64,000 nt of DNA from an uncultured Flavobacteriales bacterium (lineage in GTDB: Bacteria; Bacteroidota; Bacteroidia; Flavobacteriales_D; Crocinitomicaceae): NCBI GenBank assembly GCA_913054135.1, contig CAJXJK010000016.1, positions 1 through 64,000 of the forward strand. The letters run 5' to 3'. The notes beneath the pieces were generated by a model. It was not told where the DNA came from. It saw only the letters and a program-made list of their open reading frames with translations, and did no database searches. Below are positions 16,471 through 23,993 of the stretch, piece after piece. The position numbers were made by a program, and so were the translations under genes. Each line of letters begins with the position of its first letter. Within the stretch, counting starts at the first letter, position 1.

Positions 16471-16923
16471 TTATTGAAATGAGTAATCTCCTGTTCCACT
16501 AAAATTAGTAAGCGTAACAGTTGCCGTCCATGTGCCAGTGGCTCCGGCAGAACTTGTGCCAGAATCATCTTGACCACCTGAACCAGCAGTTAAAGTGTTG
16601 TTTATAACCTCAGCTCCATTGGCATCAGTTACAGTTAAATTAAAACTTCCAGATGTAGCGTCCTGAGCCATATCCCAACCAAGAGTTGCAGAATTTTGCG
16701 TGAATGTTGTGGATGAGTTTGCAGTACCACCAGAACCAGTAATATCACCAGATGTGCCAGTTCCATTCATGTTAATAACAGGATAAGTACAACTCTCGTC
16801 ATCTTTCTCTGCTTCTGCATTATAGTTATTCGCGTTTACATCAATGCAGCCTTCTTTTTTGCATGAGGTCATTAATAACGCAGAAAAGGCTAAAATTCCA
16901 ATTGTTAGTGTTCTTAATTTCAT
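16471..16923 (-). CDS. Small Ser/Thr/Gly-rich lipoprotein with a 'GCxDxxAxNYxxxAxxDDxSC' module
   Basis: 150 aa; signal MKLRTLTIGILAFSALLMTSC. Directly after the lipid Cys is 'GCIDVNANNYNAEAEKDDES' followed by Cys, a variant of the short Cys-bounded module ('GCTDPxAxNYxPxAxxDDGSC') common in Bacteroidota exported proteins. The rest is a Gly/Thr/Ser-rich beta-type domain ('GGTANSSTTFTQNSATLGWD'). Function unknown. It lies 31 nt downstream of the lipocalin-like lipoprotein at 16955-17314 on the same strand, with no terminator between, so it probably shares the ECF-type promoter at 17336-17364. Confidence 0.7.
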   Translation of the reverse strand: MKLRTLTIGILAFSALLMTSCKKEGCIDVNANNYNAEAEKDDESCTYPVINMNGTGTSGDITGSGGTANSSTTFTQNSATLGWDMAQDATSGSFNLTVTDANGAEVINNTLTAGSGGQDDSGTSSAGATGTWTATVTLTNFSGTGDYSFQ

Positions 16924-16954
16924 ATCGATATCTTTTTTATTTATTTGGAATTAA

Positions 16955-17314
16955 TTATTGTAATCTTTCAAGTTGTATGTTCTCCTCAGTGGGCAACTCC
17001 AACTCCATTTCATTCTTCTTTAATTTGATGACATTGTATGTATCAACTGAACCATCTGTTTCTGTGATAATCAATTTCTTTTTGCCATCACCCCAGGCCC
17101 ATGTACCCTTAATTGAATTATTTTCAAGGTAATTTCCATCCTTAGAATATTCCCATACTTCACCTGCATAATCAGAGGTAACATTTGTACCGTCTTCTAA
17201 ATCTGTTGCACTACTAATTGTCCACTGATCGCGAGTTAAATTTGCTTTTTTACAACTTGACGTTGTCACTGCGGCTCCGGCAATGATCAACATCCCTAAT
17301 GAGAATCTTTTCAT
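16955..17314 (-). CDS. Lipocalin-like lipoprotein
   Basis: 119 aa; signal MKRFSLGMLIIAGAAVTTSSC. The mature part follows the short lipocalin-like pattern of Bacteroidota lipoproteins: 'RDQWTISSATDLEDGTNV', 'VWEYSKDGNYLEN', 'KGTWAWGDGKKKLIITETDG', 'NVIKLKKNEMELELP'. The same layout (W-x-I start, 'G.Y', 'GTW...D....I', 'I.KL.K.EM') is seen in the lipoprotein at 21825-22271. A specific ligand is not known. The gene has the motif TTCCAACC-N15-TCGGCT just upstream and so appears to be part of the local ECF regulon. Confidence 0.72.
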   Translation of the reverse strand: MKRFSLGMLIIAGAAVTTSSCKKANLTRDQWTISSATDLEDGTNVTSDYAGEVWEYSKDGNYLENNSIKGTWAWGDGKKKLIITETDGSVDTYNVIKLKKNEMELELPTEENIQLERLQ

Positions 17315-17335
17315 AATGTTTGTCTTTTGATAATA

Positions 17336-17364
17336 AGCCGAACTAAAAGATGGAAAGGTTGGAA
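17336..17364 (-). promoter_or_regulatory. Putative ECF sigma promoter P1 (TTCCAACC-N15-TCGGCT)
   Basis: On the minus strand, TTCCAACC (17364-17357) is followed after exactly 15 nt by TCGGCT (17341-17336), 21 nt upstream of the lipoprotein ATG at 17314. The layout is that of an ECF promoter with an AAC-containing -35 box and a CG-containing -10 box. Three more copies with the same spacing lie at 20027-20055, 20071-20099 and 22300-22328. Confidence 0.72.
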
Positions 17365-17382
17365 AATAAAGAATATATTTTC

Positions 17383-18771
17383 TTAGAATTTGTATCCAAA
17401 TCTAAAATACACGCCAGTTGTGTAGGTTTTAGATCGGTTCAAGAAAGAAGATTGATTTCCTTCTGGATTAAATAGATTGTTTAACCCTATACTAGAATGT
17501 AATCCCGAGCCAAGAATAAATTGATTAAACTCTTTATGAAATCCTAAATTAAGTTGGACACCATAATCAATCTTTTTAAATGGTTCACTTACCTCAATTT
17601 CTAATTCATCCACAAATTCTCTTTCATTTTTCAGAACGGAAGCAAATCCTCCAATTGATGCATTGATATAATTACCGCTACACTTTTCACCCAATCTGAA
17701 ACTTTTGCCATAAGACGCATTAAATTTAAAGTAATCAAGAACAACCAAATTGGTCACATTTAAAAACCCTAAATAGGTTTGAACAGATCGTTTCACACGA
17801 GAATTCACATACATCTCTGAATTAATGAAAGTATTGTTTTTCAAATACCTTTGACCAAACAATCCGTAATTAAATGATAATACAAAGTTGTTTTTTACCA
17901 ATGAAGTTTTTGAAAATCCTTCACGTGAAGTGGCGTCAGACAAAAAACTATTATCTAATGAACTCACTACTCCACCCACCCATTTCTTCGATTTTATAAA
18001 GCAAGCCTCTTCTTTCTTTTCAATCTTAATAAGCGGTGAAAGATCACTGTTGAATGACTGGTCCAATTTACTTATGACCGAGGAATCAATTCTCTCTATA
18101 TCTGTCAAAATTTCGCCATTTGATAAATTCGCTGCTGGATTCAACGTTTTGTCAATTCTAATCTCTCCATTTGATGTTTGCGAATGAGAGAATTGATTAT
18201 TTGAATTCTGAACAGATGCTATCCCATCATTTGGAATATGGTTTTGCACAACAGAATTAGTCGTATAAGTTTCAAGATTAGCTGTCGATCCGTCTGCGAT
18301 AACGTGAGTGGATTCATTCAAGTCAGAATTGTCATTTTCTTCTAACTCTTGTTCATGAGCAGTTTGATTAGCTGAGTTTGCAAATGCATGCAATTCTTCT
18401 TGGCCGCTAGATTGCTTAATTCCAGAATCGGCATTATAATTCGGTATCAACAAACCCGACAGAAGTATTAAAAGGGCAATTCCAGCCGCATTCCACCATA
18501 TGAAAGCAATTAGTTTTTTTCTTTTCAGTTTAAGCTGAATTCGTGACCACACTGTGTCAATGTCTAGCTCTTCCTGTATACCAACCCATCCACCAACAGG
18601 GAACTCTTCAGGAATGTCATTAAATGCGGTAACAATTTGTTGGTCAAGGCCACCGGCCTGATTTAATTTTTGCTCAATATTGTTCCAATTGCCAAAATCA
18701 AAATTGTCATTATCAGAGTCAAAACCATCTCTGATTAAATCATCTATATTTTTATATGAATCAGCTGCCAC
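17383..18771 (-). CDS. Putative anti-sigma factor with one transmembrane segment and a C-terminal beta-rich domain
   Basis: 462 aa from GTG 18771, overlapping the sigma factor's stop by 11 nt, so translation is coupled. Residues 1-80 are a cytosolic Asp/Asn/Trp-rich region; 'KLIAFIWWNAAGIALLILLSG' (about 86-109; written here without its last residues) is a single membrane span preceded by KLKRKK. A polar Ser/Asn-rich linker and a beta-rich C-terminal domain ending in 'TTGVYFRFGYKF' follow, which resembles an outer-membrane beta-barrel-type repeat. By position it should hold the ECF sigma factor at the membrane. A short N-terminal sigma-binding region fused to a large periplasmic barrel-like domain is a Bacteroidota arrangement. 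Sigma binding is inferred from context. Confidence 0.72.
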   Translation of the reverse strand: MAADSYKNIDDLIRDGFDSDNDNFDFGNWNNIEQKLNQAGGLDQQIVTAFNDIPEEFPVGGWVGIQEELDIDTVWSRIQLKLKRKKLIAFIWWNAAGIALLILLSGLLIPNYNADSGIKQSSGQEELHAFANSANQTAHEQELEENDNSDLNESTHVIADGSTANLETYTTNSVVQNHIPNDGIASVQNSNNQFSHSQTSNGEIRIDKTLNPAANLSNGEILTDIERIDSSVISKLDQSFNSDLSPLIKIEKKEEACFIKSKKWVGGVVSSLDNSFLSDATSREGFSKTSLVKNNFVLSFNYGLFGQRYLKNNTFINSEMYVNSRVKRSVQTYLGFLNVTNLVVLDYFKFNASYGKSFRLGEKCSGNYINASIGGFASVLKNEREFVDELEIEVSEPFKKIDYGVQLNLGFHKEFNQFILGSGLHSSIGLNNLFNPEGNQSSFLNRSKTYTTGVYFRFGYKF

Positions 18772-19321
18772 CTAAAGATGATTTAATTAAAGTTCTGGCC
18801 CTATTCAATTGAGATTTAGATGTGCCCACTGAAATTTCTAAATATTCTGCAATTTCTTTATGAGTTAAACCTTCAATTACATACAGTTTTAAAATCAAAC
18901 CAGCTTTGCCAGGCAAGTTGTTAACCACTTCTCTTATTTTATTGGATGAAGACAACTCTTCTTCAAATTCAAACTCCACAGCCTCAGTGTGAGATTCAGT
19001 ATCCAATTGTGAAATCACTTCTTCGTATCGACTCTTCTTTCTTAATGCATCAATAGTTTTGAAAATGATAATTCTGCGCACCCATCCTTCTAAAGAGCCT
19101 TCAAATCTGAAATTTTCTAATTTCCTGAAAACTTCAATGAAGCCCTCTTGTAAGAAATCCATAGCCTCATCATTGTCTTGAGAATAGGTTTTGCAAACAT
19201 GAAACATTTTTTTAGCATACTTTCTATATAGAGCTTCCTGATAAGTTCGATCGTCTTCTATGCATTTCTGTATTAGAATTTTCTCATCAATTAGGTCGAT
19301 ATTTGAAAGGATGTCACTCAC
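18761..19321 (-). CDS. ECF-family RNA polymerase sigma factor
   Basis: 186 aa from GTG 19321; the stop of the preceding lipoprotein and this start overlap as TAGTG. Region 2 shows 'YQEALYRKYAKKMFHVCKTY' and 'EAMDFLQEGFIEVFRKL', then 'FEGSLEGWVRRIIIFKTID'. Region 4 shows 'LPGKAGLILKLYVIEGLTHK' and 'EIAEYLEISVGTSKSQLNRA' (helix-turn-helix) near the C-terminus. It directs polymerase to alternative promoters. It is the second gene of the operon lipoprotein-sigma-anti-sigma, itself preceded by a promoter motif that recurs at three neighbouring genes, so autoregulation is likely. Confidence 0.93.
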   Translation of the reverse strand: MSDILSNIDLIDEKILIQKCIEDDRTYQEALYRKYAKKMFHVCKTYSQDNDEAMDFLQEGFIEVFRKLENFRFEGSLEGWVRRIIIFKTIDALRKKSRYEEVISQLDTESHTEAVEFEFEEELSSSNKIREVVNNLPGKAGLILKLYVIEGLTHKEIAEYLEISVGTSKSQLNRARTLIKSSLGGS

Positions 19322-20010
19322 TAATTACTAAAAGTTGATTCGGTTTGTTCATCTACCCTATCTGCCACATTATCGTAAATAGTTTCATTGTTCTCTTCAT
19401 TAATGAGGATTGTCATTGTTCCTTGAACGTTAGATAAATTAGCATTACTCCATGCATTGTTTGTAATAACATCAAACCAATAAATAGGGTCAAAAACAAT
19501 AAAATTCGTGGCAGGTGTATCTTTATCTAGCATTATAATTGGATCACCACTATCTGCTTCACCGCTAACAGCAAATGTCTCGCTTGACATGAATTGAAAA
19601 ATGATTGGGAAGGCTTGACTTGATTGATTGGTGTATGTACCACTTACTTCAATAGTTGGTTCATCATTCCCCTCGTGGGTATCAAACTCTATCTCTAAAG
19701 AAGTATAATTTCCTTGGGGAATCTCTTGCGATAAGTCACTGATTTCAAGTGTAGGACTAAAATTAATAACTTTTCCTCCTGGAAATTCAGACTCTAAATT
19801 TACCGGCCCTCCTTCTTGGCGAATACCTGAAACCTCGTAACTAGCAAGTCTGATATATCCTTGATCAAAAACCAAATGACCTTCATTGCTTGTGGCCCTA
19901 TTGATATCCATTTTGACCGAAACATCAGTAGGTTTTTTAAGCTGATTCTTTTTACAAGAATTCAATCCAATCAAAATGCTCAGTAATCCTATGTAATACA
20001 AGTTTTTCAT
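19321..20010 (-). CDS. Lipoprotein, DUF4382-like, first gene of the sigma operon
   Basis: 229 aa; signal MKNLYYIGLLSILIGLNSC, then KKN. Mature features: 'HLVFDQGYIRLASYEVSGIR', 'LEISDLSQEIPQGNYTSLEI', 'FPIIFQFMSSETFAVSG', and a C-terminal 'NNETIYDNVADRVDEQTEST'. The 'I..G.YTSLEIE' segment and overall pattern recall DUF4382-type lipoproteins, but I am not certain. Its stop overlaps the sigma factor start (TAGTG), so it is the leader gene of the ECF operon. It could be a sensor or an output protein of the envelope response. Confidence 0.7.
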   Translation of the reverse strand: MKNLYYIGLLSILIGLNSCKKNQLKKPTDVSVKMDINRATSNEGHLVFDQGYIRLASYEVSGIRQEGGPVNLESEFPGGKVINFSPTLEISDLSQEIPQGNYTSLEIEFDTHEGNDEPTIEVSGTYTNQSSQAFPIIFQFMSSETFAVSGEADSGDPIIMLDKDTPATNFIVFDPIYWFDVITNNAWSNANLSNVQGTMTILINEENNETIYDNVADRVDEQTESTFSN

Positions 20011-20026
20011 ACTTCTTTCAATTAAT

Positions 20027-20055
20027 AGTCGAGTCTAAGTTAAGGAGGGTTGGAA
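20027..20055 (-). promoter_or_regulatory. Putative ECF sigma promoter P2, autoregulatory
   Basis: On the minus strand TTCCAACC (20055-20048), then 15 nt, then TCGACT (20032-20027), 16 nt upstream of the lipoprotein-sigma-anti-sigma operon's first ATG at 20010. It is divergent to P3; the two -35 boxes form an inverted repeat (GGTTGGAAAA 20048-20057 and TTTTCCAACC 20069-20078). Confidence 0.76.
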
Positions 20056-20070
20056 AAAAAACAATGGATT

Positions 20071-20099
20071 TTCCAACCTGTCAATCAAATCTCTCGACT
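20071..20099 (+). promoter_or_regulatory. Putative ECF sigma promoter P3 for the DUF2490-like gene
   Basis: TTCCAACC (20071-20078), 15 nt, TCGACT (20094-20099). Only 8 nt separate the -10 box from the ATG at 20108, so the mRNA would be leaderless or nearly so. It is divergent to P2. Confidence 0.74.
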
Positions 20100-20107
20100 T
20101 TAGGGAA

Positions 20108-20788
20108 ATGATCTATCTGAAAAAATCTTTGCTAATTTGCTTTCTTTTTGTCCTAAGTTGGAATATCAATGCTCAAATCCCGCATGATGTTGAAGCTTGG
20201 GTAGGGTCCAATTTAAAGTTTAAATTAAATAAAAAGGTTAGTTTAAACATTAGCCCTGAAATCAGATTTGATAATGACATCTCTACTAGAAAATCAGTTT
20301 TTACTGATTTAGAGCTAAAACTAAAACTGTCAAAATACTGGGCCTTGAAATGGGGTTTCAGATTCGCTCAACGTCCTAATAACGGGATTAAACTTAGGGG
20401 TAATTTTGACATCCTCTTCAGTGTGAAGAAGAAGAAAAAAAAGCTCTCATTCAGAAATCGATTGAGAAGTCAATTCGGGTATGCCATTCAAACGGGAAAG
20501 AATGAAGTTTTTATCAGAGATCAGGTTTTATTTAAGTACAACCTTTCCAAATTAGTAGATCCTTACGCAGGAGGCGAGATTTTTTTTAAAACTAAAAGTC
20601 TGGAATTTAGACAGTTCAGGTTATTGGCTGGATTAGACTGGAAACTTACTAACTGGTGGGATGTAAGTACATTTTATATTTATGAAAGAGAAATTTTTAA
20701 TTCAAATCCCAGCGCTTCAAATATTATTGGATTCAGTTCAACTTTCAAATTGAAGAAGAAAAAGCAAAAGTCACATTCTAGTTTATAA
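20108..20788 (+). CDS. DUF2490-like outer-membrane protein
   Basis: 226 aa with signal peptide MIYLKKSLLICFLFVLSWNINAQ. The pattern 'DVEAWVGSNLKFKLNKKVSL', 'YWALKWGFRFAQRP', 'LSFRNRLRSQFGYA', 'FRQFRLLAGLDWKLTNWWDV', 'FYIYEREI' matches the DUF2490 family: antiparallel strands with 'R.R.R' in the middle. A small outer-membrane beta-barrel is likely; the ending is polar (KKKKQKSHSSL), so a C-terminal aromatic is not seen. It is transcribed from a putative ECF promoter shared, back to back, with the sigma operon, so it is likely an output of that sigma factor. Confidence 0.75.
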   Translation: MIYLKKSLLICFLFVLSWNINAQIPHDVEAWVGSNLKFKLNKKVSLNISPEIRFDNDISTRKSVFTDLELKLKLSKYWALKWGFRFAQRPNNGIKLRGNFDILFSVKKKKKKLSFRNRLRSQFGYAIQTGKNEVFIRDQVLFKYNLSKLVDPYAGGEIFFKTKSLEFRQFRLLAGLDWKLTNWWDVSTFYIYEREIFNSNPSASNIIGFSSTFKLKKKKQKSHSSL

Positions 20789-20817
20789 AAAGCCAGCTCA
20801 AGAACGGACTGGCTTTA
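20789..20817 (+). terminator. Weak terminator-like hairpin
   Basis: AAAGCCAG (20789-20796) pairs with CTGGCTTT (20809-20816) just after the DUF2490-like stop codon. The T-run is short, so termination strength is uncertain. Confidence 0.5.
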
Positions 20818-20895
20818 TAAGTTTATTTACCTGCGAAATTAGAGAATGACTTATTTAAATGTTCAAACATCTATCAGTTGTTTAAAAGACAAATA

Positions 20896-21771
20896 TCATT
20901 TTCTTGTCGGCTCAATATGGATTAGAACATTATAGATTTGAGGAAATTCTCTGATTAGATGATCCTTTAGATTATGTGAAATTGTGTGTCCTTCATGTAC
21001 TGGAATATCTCTTTTTACGATTACATGTAAGTCAATGATGTATTTCATTCCTATTTTACGAATGAAGCACTTCTCTGTATCAACAACACCTTTAACCTCA
21101 TTGGAACTTTCTCTTATTTTTTTTTCAAAATCGTGATAAGTATGCTCATCCATTATTTCACCTAGAGCAGGTCTAAATATTTTGTATGCGTTGAAAACAA
21201 TTAAGGATGAAGAAGCCAATGCTGCAATGTCATCTGCGATTTCAAAACCTTCTCCAAAAATTAAAGCAATACTTATACCGACAGCAGCAAAAGCAGATGT
21301 AATAGCGTCAGACCTATGATGCCATGCTTCAGCTTTTAGGGCAGTGCTTTCGGTTTCTTGACTTTTCTTAATGGTATATCTAAATAGAACTTCCTTGATC
21401 AATATGATCGCAAATAAGACTATCAGAGTATATTTCTTTGGTAAGGGATGAGGTGTTTGAATGTTCTCTAAAGCTTGCCACGAAATCGTAACAGCCGCAG
21501 TAATTAAGAATGCAACAACCACAAAAGTGATAAGGGCTTCTGCTCTTCCGTGACCATACGGATGGTTTTCATCTGCCGGTTTGGCTGCGTACTTTATGCC
21601 AAACAAAACTAATATTGAAGCAAAGATATCAGTAGTAGATTCAATGGCATCTGCAATAAGTGCATATGAATGACCGAAGAATCCGGTTAGGAATTTCACA
21701 ACAGCCAAAATGATACTACCGAAAATTCCTAAGATTACTGGCTTGGTGGTATTTTTAGTTGTATTCTCCAA
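20896..21771 (-). CDS. Cation diffusion facilitator family transporter
   Basis: 291 aa, beginning at TTG 21771 (no early Met exists before the first span). Six membrane spans and a C-terminal cytosolic domain. Metal-site motifs: 'HSYALIADAIESTTDIFASI' (TM2), 'HPYGHGRAEALITFVV' after it, and 'KAEAWHHRSDAI' (TM5), as in CDF exporters of Zn/Fe/Co/Ni. The cytosolic domain has the usual 'DLHVIVKRDIPVHEGHTISH' pattern. It uses proton antiport to export divalent cations. It is separated from the lipocalin-like gene upstream by a terminator. Confidence 0.93.
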   Translation of the reverse strand: MENTTKNTTKPVILGIFGSIILAVVKFLTGFFGHSYALIADAIESTTDIFASILVLFGIKYAAKPADENHPYGHGRAEALITFVVVAFLITAAVTISWQALENIQTPHPLPKKYTLIVLFAIILIKEVLFRYTIKKSQETESTALKAEAWHHRSDAITSAFAAVGISIALIFGEGFEIADDIAALASSSLIVFNAYKIFRPALGEIMDEHTYHDFEKKIRESSNEVKGVVDTEKCFIRKIGMKYIIDLHVIVKRDIPVHEGHTISHNLKDHLIREFPQIYNVLIHIEPTRK

Positions 21772-21773
21772 AA

Positions 21774-21803
21774 CAAAAAAAAGGGATCGCAGAACGATCC
21801 CTC
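21774..21803 (-). terminator. Intrinsic terminator, minus strand
   Basis: GGGATCG and CGATCCC (21783-21801) form a hairpin followed on the minus strand by T8. It ends the lipocalin-like lipoprotein gene and overlaps the TTG start region of the CDF gene. Confidence 0.82.
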
Positions 21804-21824
21804 AAATTTATTACCTTATTTCTA

Positions 21825-22271
21825 TTATTTAGGTATCATATGAAATTCATGCAGGTTTCCTCCGTTTTCGAATGAATACCACATTTCATCTTTATCTAAT
21901 TTGATAATATCATAATCAGAGGTTGAAACGGTTGAAGTTTGTTCAGTTAACTCATAACTACCGGTACCCGAAATGTTGATTCTGTCTTTGTCATCAACTA
22001 GAGACCAAGTACCTGTTTCGGATTTGAGATCTCCACTTTCATCATTGAATGTTCTAGTGTAGGTACCTCCATCACTAAATGTTTCTTCATAATTAGTGAT
22101 TAATAATTGGCTAGTGGCATCAGTACCGTCAAAGAAATACTTATCGATTTTCCATGTGTTTTGAATGTTCTTTTCAGCTTTGGCTTTTGATCCTCCATTG
22201 TCATATTTCTTGCATGAAATTGCTAGAACTCCTATAAGAGCGACTAAGGTAAATTTGATTGTAGTTTTCAT
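21825..22271 (-). CDS. Lipocalin-like lipoprotein, second copy type
   Basis: 148 aa; signal MKTTIKFTLVALIGVLAISC followed by KKYDNGGSK. The lipocalin-like pattern is clear: 'NTWKIDKYFFDGTDAT', 'TFSDGGTYTRTF', 'ETGTWSLVDDKDRINISG', 'YDIIKLDKDEMWYSF'. It has the same architecture as the 16955-17314 protein but little exact identity, so it is a paralogous family member rather than a recent copy. It is preceded by the same TTCCAACC-N15-TCGACT motif (22300-22328), linking both to the ECF regulon. Confidence 0.75.
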   Translation of the reverse strand: MKTTIKFTLVALIGVLAISCKKYDNGGSKAKAEKNIQNTWKIDKYFFDGTDATSQLLITNYEETFSDGGTYTRTFNDESGDLKSETGTWSLVDDKDRINISGTGSYELTEQTSTVSTSDYDIIKLDKDEMWYSFENGGNLHEFHMIPK

Positions 22272-22299
22272 AAAATTATTTTTTTAGTTATCATCTAAA

Positions 22300-22328
22300 A
22301 GTCGAATACAAATTTGGTAAGGTTGGAA
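22300..22328 (-). promoter_or_regulatory. Putative ECF sigma promoter P4
   Basis: On the minus strand TTCCAACC (22328-22321), 15 nt, TCGACT (22305-22300), 28 nt upstream of the ATG at 22271. Sequence and spacing match P1-P3. Confidence 0.72.
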
Positions 22329-22460
22329 TAGTATAAACTGATTTTGATCAGTTCGAGTACTGACAAAAATCAGTTTATAGGGGTGATACTGACTAAAGAG
22401 CGCCCATTGACGGAGATATGTCATGAATTGAATGATAAAAACAGCCTAACTTCGCAGATT

Positions 22461-23354
22461 ATGAGAAAATCATTTTATGCTATACTCGCGATATTTATAA
22501 TTTTCGGCCTTAGTTGTGAATCAAACAATAATGATATCTACCTTCCGTCAAACCTTGAGCTGTTCAATGAATATTGGTATGATGGACAAGCAGAAATAAG
22601 TAGCTATGAATTGAAACAAGCAAGATATGGTGAAATACGAGAAGGAAATGCAGTTATGATTTTCGTAACTGAGCCCTTTTCAAAAAAATTCCATACCAAA
22701 GCAGATACTGAGCAAGATGACAACATCACGGTGATGAAGCTTAATTTTACCAAGAACTTTGTTACCGGAATTTACCCTTATTCAATCATGACGAGCGTGT
22801 TCTACCCCGTTAATGAGTCTAATCACGCCATTAAATTGACAAGCAGTGCGCAAGAGTGGTGTGGTCAAATCTTTATGGAATTGAAAAGAGATAGCGATTA
22901 TGACGTTAACGTGAGTTCTTATTTTGAAGGTGAATCAGAAGAACACCATCATGAGTATATAACTACGCTTGAAGATGAGATTTGGACAATGATTAGAGTT
23001 CGACCTGATGAATTACCAGAAGGGGAACAGAATATCATACCAAGTTTTAGTTATCTGAGCTTAGCACACAAGAAAGTGGATTCATACAAATGTTCTTGTG
23101 CCAAGAAGGTAGAAGAAGACACCACAATTTATTCTATCTCATACCCAGAATTAGAAAGGGATCTTGAAATCTATTACCAGACAGGTTTCCCACATAAAAT
23201 TTTGAAATGGAAAGAAGTGTATCCTTGTGGCTCTTGTGAATCAAAAGAAAGATTGGAATCGACTGGAGTACTCAGGGAAACTATGAAGATTGACTATTGG
23301 AATAAGAATTCTAAAGCGGATACTGTTTCGAGATTTCAATTAGGGTTGCATTAA
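22461..23354 (+). CDS. Lipoprotein of a Bacteroidota family sometimes misnamed 'septum formation inhibitor Maf'
   Basis: 297 aa from ATG 22461 (MRKSFYAILAIFIIFGLSC, a lipoprotein signal); the open frame extends upstream to 22344 but that part is not signal-like. Mature features: 'FNEYWYDGQAEISSYELKQA', 'YGEIREGNAVMIFVTEPFSK', 'VMKLNFTKNFVTGIYPYSIM', 'AQEWCGQIFMEL', 'DEIWTMIRVRPDELP', 'GSCESK'. From memory, this family is listed in databases as 'septum formation inhibitor Maf', but it has no Maf nucleotide-pyrophosphatase motifs and is an exported lipoprotein. The true role is unknown. Confidence 0.75.
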   Translation: MRKSFYAILAIFIIFGLSCESNNNDIYLPSNLELFNEYWYDGQAEISSYELKQARYGEIREGNAVMIFVTEPFSKKFHTKADTEQDDNITVMKLNFTKNFVTGIYPYSIMTSVFYPVNESNHAIKLTSSAQEWCGQIFMELKRDSDYDVNVSSYFEGESEEHHHEYITTLEDEIWTMIRVRPDELPEGEQNIIPSFSYLSLAHKKVDSYKCSCAKKVEEDTTIYSISYPELERDLEIYYQTGFPHKILKWKEVYPCGSCESKERLESTGVLRETMKIDYWNKNSKADTVSRFQLGLH

Positions 23355-23582
23355 TTATTAGGATAAAAACCATCCATCTCCTTAATCATTTTAGACCATC
23401 ATCATTACTTCAGGACTTCTCACGTATTTTATCTGCTTGTTATATTACTTCGAAAAATTATAAAACAAACGTTTTCTAAAATTTCTACGTTTTTATAATT
23501 GAGTCATAGGGGTTCCTATTTTGATATTCGACTTAGAAGTAGAAAGTGATCTTGAACAATCATAAACTAAATACTTATAAGC

Positions 23583-23816
23583 ATGAAATGGAAAAGAATT
23601 GAGAATAAACTCGTTAAAACGTACCTATTAGAAAAAAATTCTGAGATTTCAGATCGAATTCAAGCGCTAATATTAATTGCGGACGCACACAAAAAGTCGC
23701 CCGTTTTTCAATTAGAAAACAATCAAATAAGATTTGAATTGCAATCAAAAAAAATAAGGGCCGTATCAAAAAGTGACTTTAAAATGGCCAGAATTATCGA
23801 TCAACTATTCGGTTAA
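23583..23816 (+). CDS. Small protein resembling pterin-4a-carbinolamine dehydratase, catalytic His lost
   Basis: 77 aa, cytosolic. The layout follows the PCD/DCoH family: 'MKWKRIENKLVKTYLLE' (family: W......L.R.F.F), a helix 'RIQALILIADAHKKSP' (family: ..VA..AE...HHP), a strand 'QLENNQIRFELQSK' (family: V.I.L.TH) and the end 'KSDFKMARIIDQL' (family: D..LA..ID.L). The HHP catalytic motif is replaced by KKSP, and the T/D after the strand is absent. It is therefore probably not an active dehydratase, unless the alignment is wrong. It stands alone without an operon partner. Confidence 0.5.
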   Translation: MKWKRIENKLVKTYLLEKNSEISDRIQALILIADAHKKSPVFQLENNQIRFELQSKKIRAVSKSDFKMARIIDQLFG

Positions 23817-23885
23817 AATTGCTCATTTCCTGAGGTTATGAAATCGATTGAATGAATCTTCTTATCTTGAAGGTATGTGACAAAC

Positions 23886-23993
23886 ATGATTAAATCAATC
23901 TTATGTTTTGTTGCAATTTTGCTGCCATGCTCAAACAACGGTAATAGCGAAATAAAAAGTCATTCAACACATTTGAGATTGTCGATAAAGTAA
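23886..23993 (+). pseudogene. Short lipoprotein-like ORF, possibly a truncated gene
   Basis: 35 codons from ATG 23886 to TAA 23991-23993. It begins MIKSILCFVAILLPCSNNGN, which looks like a lipoprotein signal ending 'LLPC' with a short mature tail ('SEIKSHSTHLRLSIK'). It overlaps the 3' end of the minus-strand gene at 23960 by 34 nt. It may be a decayed lipoprotein gene truncated where the neighbouring gene was placed, or a chance ORF. Confidence 0.3.
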
